Positions 26,323 to 33,832 of a DNA stretch of 64,000 bases are shown piece after piece. The notes under the pieces are model-generated. The model had not been told where the DNA came from. It ran no database searches and saw only the letters and a program-made list of their open reading frames with translations. The stretch's first letter is position 1; the number at the start of each line of letters is the position of its first letter. This DNA is from CAYWFU01 sp964457585 (GTDB lineage: Bacteria > JACRDZ01): contig CAYWFU010000008.1 of the NCBI GenBank assembly GCA_964457585.1, positions 5,212 to 69,211 of the forward strand, given 5' to 3'. The translations under genes were made by a program, and so were the position numbers.

Positions 26323-27783
26323 ATGATCAAAGCTATGCGTAAAAATGTAAAAATTGTTATCTGGATTTTAATAGGTGCATTTGCTATTGGAACTATTTTG
26401 TTGTTTGGTATGGATTCATATATTAGAGAAGCTAATAGTACTAAGTCATTAGCTGCAACTGTAAATGATGAGGAAATTTCTCTTACTCAATATTATAATG
26501 TATACAACAGATATGCAGATTTTTATAAGCAGTTTTATAAAGATAACTATGCAATGGCTCAAAATATTTTTAATATTGAAGAAATGTCAATCAACCAATT
26601 AATTCGTGATGCTATTATGGTTCAAAAAGCTAAAGAACTTGGGATTATTGTCAGAGATGAAGAAATAATTGAAAAAATAAAAACCTATCCTGTATTTCAG
26701 ACAGATGGTAAATTCGATCCTTCAAAATGGAATAATGTAGTAAAATCATATCGGATGGATTGGATTTCAATTGAAGAAAATACCCGTAAAGATTTATATG
26801 TTGATAAACTTGAAAAAATAGTAAAAAATAGTGTTAAAGTTGTTGATGATGAAATATATGATTTTTATGTTCAAAAAAATGAAAAAATAAAACTCGCTTA
26901 TGTTTTGTTTGAACCCTCTGCTTTCATTGAAATAAATTCAGTAAAAAAATATTATGAGGATCATAAAGCTGAATTTATGCAGCAGCGGCAATATAACGCT
27001 CGGCATATACTTATAAAAGTTGATGCTAAAGCGAATGAAGCCGAAAAGAAAAAATCTCGGGAGAAAGCCGAAAAAATTTATAAAGAAATAAAAGAAGGTG
27101 CAAATTTTTTAAAACTTGCTCTTGAGAATTCTGATGATACCGCAACTAAAGTAAAAGGTGGAGATTTAGGTTTTTTCCCAAAAGGCAGGATGGTTAAAGA
27201 ATTTGATGAAGCTATACTGAAATTAAAAGAAGGTGAGATATCCTCTCCAGTTACAACTTCTTTTGGTTATCATATAATAAAACTTGAATCCATAAAAGAA
27301 GAATATGTGAAGCCTTTTAATGAAGTGGAAAAAGAAGCCAGTTTAAGAGCTGTTTCAGATAAAGAAAAGGAGCTGGCAAAAAATAAAGCAAAAGAATTTG
27401 TATTAAAAGCAAAATCTGAAGATTTTGAAAAAGTATCCAAAAATTTTAAAGTTAAATTTGATACGACTGCGCCTTTTACTAGAAATTCCAATATACCGGG
27501 GATTGGTTATGAAAAAGATATTTCTTCAAATGCTTTTAAGTTAAAACCAAATGAAATTAGTGAACCAATTGAGGCATCTAAAGGAATATACGTATTTAAA
27601 ATCATTTCAAGATCTTCGGTTGATAAGAAAAAATTTGATGAAGAATATTCTCAATTAAAAGAATCATTAGTCGAGCAAAAAAGAAGCAAAGTTTTAACAA
27701 ATTATTATGAACAGTTAAAAAGTAAAGCAAAAATAAAAATTTTCATTGAAATGAAGAAAAAGTTGAAAGAATCTTTCAGTTGA
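26323..27783 (+). CDS. SurA/PpiD-like peptidyl-prolyl isomerase
   Basis: A 486-residue envelope chaperone of the SurA/PpiD/PrsA type. It has one N-terminal membrane anchor (about residues 11-30), a SurA-N-like helical chaperone region (VNDEEISLTQYYNVYNRY at about 48-65) and a parvulin domain (YNARHILIKVD at about 224, GGDLGFFPKGRMVKEFDEA, then FGYHIIKLE). A second, degenerate parvulin-like module may occupy the C-terminus (ASKGIYVFKI). No lipobox is present, so it is probably anchored to the inner membrane facing the periplasm. AGGAG precedes ATG. It has its own promoter upstream but follows the mreCD operon closely. Confidence 0.88.
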   Translation: MIKAMRKNVKIVIWILIGAFAIGTILLFGMDSYIREANSTKSLAATVNDEEISLTQYYNVYNRYADFYKQFYKDNYAMAQNIFNIEEMSINQLIRDAIMVQKAKELGIIVRDEEIIEKIKTYPVFQTDGKFDPSKWNNVVKSYRMDWISIEENTRKDLYVDKLEKIVKNSVKVVDDEIYDFYVQKNEKIKLAYVLFEPSAFIEINSVKKYYEDHKAEFMQQRQYNARHILIKVDAKANEAEKKKSREKAEKIYKEIKEGANFLKLALENSDDTATKVKGGDLGFFPKGRMVKEFDEAILKLKEGEISSPVTTSFGYHIIKLESIKEEYVKPFNEVEKEASLRAVSDKEKELAKNKAKEFVLKAKSEDFEKVSKNFKVKFDTTAPFTRNSNIPGIGYEKDISSNAFKLKPNEISEPIEASKGIYVFKIISRSSVDKKKFDEEYSQLKESLVEQKRSKVLTNYYEQLKSKAKIKIFIEMKKKLKESFS

Positions 27784-27800
27784 TTTTAAATTAATAATTT

Positions 27801-27859
27801 AGCTCGATAAATCGAGCAACTACGATATTATATTTGTAGTTGCCTGATTCATCAGGCTT
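27801..27859. repeat. REP/BIME-like pair (site D)
   Basis: Hairpin CTCGAT-AA-ATCGAG with CAACTAC (27803-27824), a short spacer, then GTAGTTG with hairpin CCTGAT-TC-ATCAGG (27837-27857). It fills the gap between the PPIase stop and the MoxR ribosome site. Confidence 0.8.
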
Positions 27860-27875
27860 AATTTATGGAGTAAAA

Positions 27876-29132
27876 ATGAGCGCATATGAAAGATTTCAAA
27901 AATTAAGAACAGAATTAAAAGAATATTTCAAAGAACGAGAAGAAGTTGTTGATGGCGCTTTAACCGCACTTCTTGCCCGCCATCATATACTTCTAATTGG
28001 TCCTCCGGGTACAGCAAAAACAAATTTGGCAGAAACACTATGCAAAAGTATTGAAGGTGTTCAATATTTTTTCCATCTCTTAACTAAATTTACAACTGAT
28101 AAAGATCTACTTGTGAGTGAGGTTATGGTTGAGGAAGAAATAGCGCAAAAAGGAAAATTAATTAAATTTATTAATCGTTCACAGAAAAAACTCCCTCAGG
28201 CACATATTGCCTTTCTTGATGAAATTTTCAAATGCAGTGCAGTTACACTTAACGCTCTTTTAAGATTAATTAATGAACGCAAATGCACTATAAATCCAGG
28301 TGAAGAACTTGATTCCCCTCTGATAACCATGATAGGTGCCAGTAATGAACTTCCCGGAAAAGAACATGAAGAACTTATGGCATTAAATGATCGTTTTCTT
28401 CTCCGGTACCTTGTAGATTATCTATCTATTGATGATAACGAAAGTTCCTCATTTATAAAAATGATTTCTAATGAATGCTCCATGCCTTATGCTAAAATTA
28501 GTCTTGATGAACTGAATATACTGCAGGAGGAAGCAAGTAAAGTGAATGTACCTGCAAGTATTTATAAATTAATAGGCAATATAAGAACAGATCTAAAGAT
28601 GAATTATAATATTCAGCCTTCTGACAGGCGATACAAAGAATCTTTAAAAGCTATTAAAGCGTTTGCATATTTAAATATGCATACAGATGAAGTTGAATTA
28701 GGAGATCTGACAATTCTCGAACATGTATACTGGCAGTCTAAGGACCCTCAGGAAAAAGAGAATATTCAGAAAGTCATATATAAAGCTATAGGGAACAAGG
28801 ATGTCAGTCGTGCTGCTGAAGTATATCAGCAAGCGCGTAAATTATATCAGGAAGCAGTATATGCTATTGAATTAGGTATTCAGAAAAATATGACAAAAGA
28901 TAAGGATCGTAAAGAATTTGAAGATATCCGCAAGCGTATAAAAGAAATAGAACGTCAGATTACCGGATTAATTAAAGAACCTAAGCAACTTTTGGCAGCC
29001 TGTGAAATAAACGGCGGAAAAACAATAATTGAAAGTTATATACATCAGATAGAAGCAATGCCGGCTAAATTACATTCAAAGCAAAATGCAGCGTCATTCC
29101 GTCAGTTCTGGGGAGATAAAATTTTTGAGTAA
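27876..29132 (+). CDS. MoxR/RavA-type AAA+ ATPase
   Basis: A 418-residue AAA+ ATPase of the MoxR/RavA branch. Walker A is GPPGTAKT (about residue 45), Walker B LDEIFKCS (about 112), then a sensor-like IGASNELP, and a lid region continues into a C-terminal helical extension as in RavA. The ATG at 27876 follows GGAG; the frame is open back into the REP repeat but that part is not translated. It overlaps or abuts the next gene, a VWA-domain protein. MoxR-VWA pairs act as chaperone-like complexes that insert cofactors or remodel targets. The client here is unknown. Confidence 0.88.
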   Translation: MSAYERFQKLRTELKEYFKEREEVVDGALTALLARHHILLIGPPGTAKTNLAETLCKSIEGVQYFFHLLTKFTTDKDLLVSEVMVEEEIAQKGKLIKFINRSQKKLPQAHIAFLDEIFKCSAVTLNALLRLINERKCTINPGEELDSPLITMIGASNELPGKEHEELMALNDRFLLRYLVDYLSIDDNESSSFIKMISNECSMPYAKISLDELNILQEEASKVNVPASIYKLIGNIRTDLKMNYNIQPSDRRYKESLKAIKAFAYLNMHTDEVELGDLTILEHVYWQSKDPQEKENIQKVIYKAIGNKDVSRAAEVYQQARKLYQEAVYAIELGIQKNMTKDKDRKEFEDIRKRIKEIERQITGLIKEPKQLLAACEINGGKTIIESYIHQIEAMPAKLHSKQNAASFRQFWGDKIFE

Positions 29133-30639
29133 ATCTGTTTATGTTATTAACAGTACAACGGCAATTCGTAAAAAATATTCTCAGATGCATCAGACATCAA
29201 AGTTTTTAATAGAAAAAGAAAAAGAAGGGTTGCATTTTCTCCCGACAATTCCTAATCTTTTATGTGATATATTTTCAAGTTTATATATGCCATATCCATA
29301 TGTTAAAAAATGGGAAGAAATTTCTTCCCATTTTTTAATAAATATGACTATAATGGAAAGTCTGCTTGTCAACGATTCCTACAAGAGAGTGAGAGATAAA
29401 ACCTGCTTTAGTCCGTTTGCTTCATTATGGGCAACAGAAATGTTCGCTGAAAAATTAGTTAAATCCCTGTCCAGAAGAAAATATAAAAAAAAAATTGATA
29501 AAATTAATAGTCAGAATATAGAAAAAATTGATCTGGAAATTAAAGAAAAAGAAAAAAAGAAAAAATTTCTGCCTTTTAATTTTCCTTTTTTCCCTTCATC
29601 AGATTATAATAAAGAAAAAAAAATTGAAGTGCAGAAAAAAAATATTCAAAAATTGAAAAAGAAAATGTCTAACGTATCGCTTAGCGCAACACATGGAGTT
29701 TTAATGGAAATTGATAACATTAAAAACGTTGTTGAGATATGTCAGGGATGGGATATAGAACAAAAATTAAATAATTTAAGTTATCAGGAAAAAATGACAT
29801 TAGCAGCAAAAGTAAAAAGTAATTCCCGCTTCCGCGAACTGGCTCGGATAGTTGGGCATATACGTCAGCTTGCTCTATCTTCACGATATGCCAAAATACA
29901 CGATTTACCATATGAAATTTATAATGTTGTGCTTGGCGATGATTTATTGAAAATTCATCCTGTTGAAATAACATATCTTTCTCATCCGAGTTTTCAGTAT
30001 GATTTTTATCAAAGACTGGCTTATAAAAAATTAATGCAGTATGAGCTTAAGGGAACTGAAACTACAGGTGAGGGTTCTATAATTGTATGCGTTGATACAA
30101 GCGGTTCTATGTCAGGGAAACCGGAAACCATGTCTAAAGCGGTATCTCTGGGATTACTTGAAATAGCCAGAGCGGATAAAAGAAATTTTATAAGTATAAT
30201 ATTCGGGCAAAAAAATAAGGTCAGGACTTTTATTTTTAAGCGCGATGAAGTTGAAATTTATAGACCGGATGAAGAAATGAAAGTGGTGAACTTTGCTGAA
30301 GGACTGCTTGAATTCGCAACAGGATTTATCGGCGGCGGAACAGATTTTGAAACACCTCTTAATACAGCATTTTCTTTCAGAGAAAAAGATGAAATTTATA
30401 AAGATGCAGATCTAATATTTATTACAGATGATATATGCGAAATAAGCGAAGATTTTTTAAAAAAATATCATATTTTAAAACAAAAAAAACAGTTCAGGAC
30501 ATATGGAATATTAATAGGTCCAAAATTTCAGGAATCGAACACAATGAAAAAATTTTGCGATGAAGTTATAAATTACCATGTATTCACTGAAGAATTGGCA
30601 ACAGATATTTTTAAAAAAGTAAGCACGAACAGGCATTAA
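29125..30639 (+). CDS. VWA-domain protein, partner of the MoxR ATPase
   Basis: About 504 residues, resembling ViaA/CoxE-like partners of MoxR ATPases. The von Willebrand A domain occupies the C-terminal third with an intact metal-binding motif DTSGSMSG (about residue 327), then GGGTDFETPL and a later ITDD. The N-terminal 200 residues are very Lys-rich and helical. TTG at 29125 is proposed as start because GGGGAG lies just upstream and it overlaps the moxR stop; the frame is open back to an ATG at 29086 inside moxR. A perfect 36-base palindrome (29303-29338) is translated in frame as KKWEEISSHFL. Confidence 0.82.
   Translation: MSKSVYVINSTTAIRKKYSQMHQTSKFLIEKEKEGLHFLPTIPNLLCDIFSSLYMPYPYVKKWEEISSHFLINMTIMESLLVNDSYKRVRDKTCFSPFASLWATEMFAEKLVKSLSRRKYKKKIDKINSQNIEKIDLEIKEKEKKKKFLPFNFPFFPSSDYNKEKKIEVQKKNIQKLKKKMSNVSLSATHGVLMEIDNIKNVVEICQGWDIEQKLNNLSYQEKMTLAAKVKSNSRFRELARIVGHIRQLALSSRYAKIHDLPYEIYNVVLGDDLLKIHPVEITYLSHPSFQYDFYQRLAYKKLMQYELKGTETTGEGSIIVCVDTSGSMSGKPETMSKAVSLGLLEIARADKRNFISIIFGQKNKVRTFIFKRDEVEIYRPDEEMKVVNFAEGLLEFATGFIGGGTDFETPLNTAFSFREKDEIYKDADLIFITDDICEISEDFLKKYHILKQKKQFRTYGILIGPKFQESNTMKKFCDEVINYHVFTEELATDIFKKVSTNRH
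29303..29338. repeat. Perfect 36-bp palindrome inside the VWA gene
   Basis: The half-site TTAAAAAATGGGAAGAAA is followed immediately by its exact reverse complement. It encodes KKWEEISSHFL and, because it is a palindrome, the same peptide is readable on the opposite strand. Like the palindrome in lhr, it looks like an inserted element tolerated in frame. Confidence 0.75.
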
Positions 30640-30855
30640 TTAAGTTACAAAGTGACAAAGGCACAAAGTAAAAACAGTTCTAAAGCACAGAGTTTTTAGT
30701 TTTCTTTTAAACTTTGTACCTTATTGAATATTATATATGGAGTAGTGTGTCTCTAAAAATAGGTGTTCTCTAAATTTTGAATGCTGTAAATGTAGAAAAA
30801 CTAATTATTTCAAAATTAATCTAATCCATAATAAAATTTCCAACAAAAATTCCTA

Positions 30856-31001
30856 TAATACTATGGCATTTGCGAAATGGCTGTTTTGTCACCCTGAACT
30901 TGTTTCAGGGTCTCAAAATACCTTGATTTTATTAGATGCTGAAACAAGTTCAGTATGACATTTTGTTTAATTCTTGGCATTTCGCAAATGTCATAATACT
31001 T
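30856..31001. mobile_element. MITE-like palindromic element
   Basis: The ends GGCATTTGCGAAATG (from 30865) and CATTTCGCAAATGTC (to about 30992) are inverted repeats, extending with partial matches to about 30856 and 31001. Two inner arms are inverted copies (CCCTGAACTTGTTTCAGGGT at 30892-30911, and GCTGAAACAAGTTCAGTATG at 30938-30957). No coding capacity. Confidence 0.65.
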
Positions 31002-31179
31002 AAAATTCCTTGACTTTTCATATTTTCATGATTAGATATTGAGTATTCCATTTCGATTTTACTATACATTTAACACGAGGAGAGGGTGAGGTATTTATAG
31101 TTAGGCATTTTACCATTACGAAGAGATGCCACGCGATCTGGAGAAAAAGTTATAGATGAAAGGAAGGCTCCAAGAGAAA

Positions 31180-31232
31180 CCTCAGACTAATCTGCCGGTT
31201 ATTAGCGTAATCGGATTAATATAAATTAGTAT
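31180..31232 (+). promoter_or_regulatory. Possible structured leader of the large lipoprotein gene
   Basis: Upstream of the lipoprotein start, CCGGTTA and TAATCGG pair around TTAGCG, flanked by a second pair TAAT/ATTA, giving a stem ending about 30 bases before the start codon. The stretch is GC-richer than surrounding intergenic DNA. I could not match it to a known riboswitch class. Confidence 0.3.
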
Positions 31233-31256
31233 ATAAATATATTTAGGAGAAAAATA

Positions 31257-33611
31257 ATGAAAACGGCAAATAATAAAATGGTTTTAACAGTAATAATACT
31301 ATTCACATTTCTTTTTTGTTTTGCGTTATCATGTGGTGGTGGCGGATCGAAAAAAAACACTCAGAAAGATAATGATAATAATAATGGAAATAATAATTAC
31401 AATACTACAGGGCAGAATGATGATCAATCAAACGATACAACATCCACAGACGATGACGTATATGATACTTCATCCGGAGGAAATTATGATACAACTTCTG
31501 GTGATGACGGTACATTTGATACTACTCATACTGACGATGGATTTGATACTTCCGTTATTCCTGCATATGATACTACTAAAGCATCCAGAGCCATAATAGG
31601 TTCAGATGGAGGAAAACTCTTCTCACGCGATGGAAAATTTATACTTGAATTTTCACCGGGAACATTAGACAAAAATGAAGAAATAGTGATTTTATCCAAA
31701 GATATTAATACTATGCCAAAGCAGTTTACTGCTATAAAACCTGATAATGGATATGACCTGTTCCCAAAAGAATTAAAACTCAACAAACCGGTAAAAGTTA
31801 CTTTCAAGCTGTCCGAGGCTGTCAGAATAACCGACAGTTCTTTTACAATCGGCATACCATTACCGGCAATGTCCGGTGGAGATAAAATTGTCTGGTTTGA
31901 AAGCTGTCAGATAAAAGTCAAAGATCCTATCCGCCTTCCAATAATAAAAAAATTATCCAGAAAACTCAGAGAACCGGAATCATACTCCGGAGAAGTTACC
32001 GGCCAGATGCCGGACTGGGCAAATAAAAGCGGAGGTGTAGGAATCGGTGGAACTACTACTCTGGGCGGTACTAATGGAATAAACATCAGAACTTATGTTA
32101 CTCCGTTTATGGGAATAGAAATGAATTTTGGTTTTAATTTAGCAAATGTGCCTCCTGATCCTGATGAAGATATTAGCGGAACAATTGAAATCATTCCCGC
32201 TGCCACTTTCAATCAGGGAATTTATGGAATATATAAACTTGCATACTGGCAAAGAGGTTCAATATCTGGAATTTTGGGCTTCGATTATAGTGCATTATCT
32301 ACAATCAATGATCTTCCGGATAATAGTTCAGATGCATCACAAATTGATATTTCAATTAAATTGGGATTACCGGGAGAATATTTCCCGACACAATATTTGT
32401 CTCTATATGCAAATGCAGGAATTGCAATAGATTTTATAAGTCAGGATGACTTTTTTAGTGACGGAGTTTTCAGAACAGGCCCAAATGCAGAAGCTCCTAT
32501 TGTTATGACTGGAAATTCTGAAATTAATAATTCCTCAGGGGCGAACATCTCTTTATCTGGAAACTTATGGGGATCCGCAGGATTTACAGTATGGTTCAAC
32601 CGAAAAAATCCGCAAAAAAGCGAACCGAAAGGATTATTCAATTTAGATCCTAACAGGCTCTATGTTGCAGTTGCAAATGCGAACGGAGTATTGATCCATG
32701 ATATTTTAACAGGAGAAGTCGCTCTTAATATATTTTCCCCATACTCATATATGTATGGTGCGCTTTTTATGCATCTGCCGGAATATACAAATAATTTTGG
32801 AAAAACCAGTTCGGACTGTTTCATTGGATATGGACAAATTGGTTCTAATACGAGTTTCTGGTATGATACCTCTTTTGGTATGATAGTAGGATCATTTGGT
32901 TATTGGATATCCGATGCATGGCTGCCTTCTTATAAAACCTCTTCTTATGACATGAACTATGGGATAGTCACACACTCAAACTCTGGCGGTGGTAATGTAT
33001 CCTGGTATAAATATAATACAACCGCTGCTTACTGGGAAAAGCGCACATCTCTGTATTCATCCTGGTACTCCAGTGATAAAATTAATACAGCTGTAAGCGC
33101 GCAGGAAGGATTTGATAGTTTTGCGCTTGTTTTAACTCAGGGAGATCTTTATGCACAGCCACCCGTACCGGGAGAATTATGGTATGGAAATATTAATAGC
33201 CAGAAGGGAACTAAAGTCGGCTCTGTAGGAAATTCTTCCCGAAGATTAAGATGTGTTAACGGGTTGTGTTTTGTTACTAATTACGCATCAAACACTCTTA
33301 GTGTCATCAAATGGCCAAACAGTTCACAAAAACCTGATATATTGTATAATGTTCCTGTAGGAAACGGTCCGGTGGGAATACATCTCGGAATAGACAAAGA
33401 CAGTACAATACATATTTTAACAACTGGATTTAATGATAATACTTACACAATAACTCAAGTTGAACCTGATGGGACATTGAAATCAAATAAAACCACAACA
33501 TTGACAAACTGTAATAATCCTGGACATGCGTCATTTATAACAAAAAACAAGATACTTATAACAAGTTATACTGACAGTATATATGTAATTGTCACAAGAC
33601 CAAAGGAATAG
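31257..33611 (+). CDS. Large secreted lipoprotein with D/T/N-rich linker
   Basis: A 784-residue lipoprotein. The signal peptide ends in FALSC followed by GGGG, so it is lipidated and exported. Residues about 32-110 form a low-complexity Asp/Thr/Asn/Gly linker with repeated YDTT and FDT motifs. A ZU5-like segment follows (GGKLFSRDGKFILEFSPGTL, about residues 120-140), then a beta-rich region. The last 150 residues show repeats typical of YVTN/beta-propeller proteins (CFVTNYASNTLSVIKWPN, VPVGNGPVGIHLG). The linker suggests display on the outer surface. AGGAG precedes ATG. It stands alone; no function is established. Confidence 0.75.
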   Translation: MKTANNKMVLTVIILFTFLFCFALSCGGGGSKKNTQKDNDNNNGNNNYNTTGQNDDQSNDTTSTDDDVYDTSSGGNYDTTSGDDGTFDTTHTDDGFDTSVIPAYDTTKASRAIIGSDGGKLFSRDGKFILEFSPGTLDKNEEIVILSKDINTMPKQFTAIKPDNGYDLFPKELKLNKPVKVTFKLSEAVRITDSSFTIGIPLPAMSGGDKIVWFESCQIKVKDPIRLPIIKKLSRKLREPESYSGEVTGQMPDWANKSGGVGIGGTTTLGGTNGINIRTYVTPFMGIEMNFGFNLANVPPDPDEDISGTIEIIPAATFNQGIYGIYKLAYWQRGSISGILGFDYSALSTINDLPDNSSDASQIDISIKLGLPGEYFPTQYLSLYANAGIAIDFISQDDFFSDGVFRTGPNAEAPIVMTGNSEINNSSGANISLSGNLWGSAGFTVWFNRKNPQKSEPKGLFNLDPNRLYVAVANANGVLIHDILTGEVALNIFSPYSYMYGALFMHLPEYTNNFGKTSSDCFIGYGQIGSNTSFWYDTSFGMIVGSFGYWISDAWLPSYKTSSYDMNYGIVTHSNSGGGNVSWYKYNTTAAYWEKRTSLYSSWYSSDKINTAVSAQEGFDSFALVLTQGDLYAQPPVPGELWYGNINSQKGTKVGSVGNSSRRLRCVNGLCFVTNYASNTLSVIKWPNSSQKPDILYNVPVGNGPVGIHLGIDKDSTIHILTTGFNDNTYTITQVEPDGTLKSNKTTTLTNCNNPGHASFITKNKILITSYTDSIYVIVTRPKE

Positions 33612-33677
33612 AAAATCAACCATAAGTCTTGATGGTCTGCGTATTGACTGGCGTAATGGAGCAAAGGGTCTTGGGGT

Positions 33678-33807
33678 AATGGCAGTAACTTAAGGAGTTT
33701 TTTGATGATTTTGTGTTTTTTGGTTTTTGTAGTTGCTTGATTTATCAAGCTTTTTTTACGTTCGATAAATCGAACAACTACAATTTTCTCCTTAAGTTAC
33801 TGCCATT
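33678..33807. mobile_element. MITE with 20-bp terminal repeats, REP pair inside (site E) and flanking duplication
   Basis: Perfect 20-base terminal inverted repeats (AATGGCAGTAACTTAAGGAG at 33678-33697 and its complement at 33788-33807) enclose a REP/BIME-like pair (GTAGTTG plus CTTGAT-TT-ATCAAG, then TTCGAT-AA-ATCGAA plus CAACTAC, 33729-33781). The flanks GGTCTTGGGG at 33667-33676 and 33808-33817 are identical direct repeats, as expected for a target-site duplication. A diverged right end recurs at site B (4427-4446). No transposase inside. Confidence 0.8.
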
Positions 33808-33832
33808 GGTCTTGGGGGGGACAATACTTTTT

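Larger units (their letters stand above)
30640..31256. other. Intergenic region with repeats and a possible structured leader
   Basis: 617 bases without a recognisable gene. Near 30645-30670 are ACAAAG words (GTTACAAAGTGACAAAGGCA), a low-complexity type. A palindromic element occupies 30856-31001, and a GC-richer, foldable stretch lies at about 31080-31230 upstream of the next gene. Confidence 0.5.
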
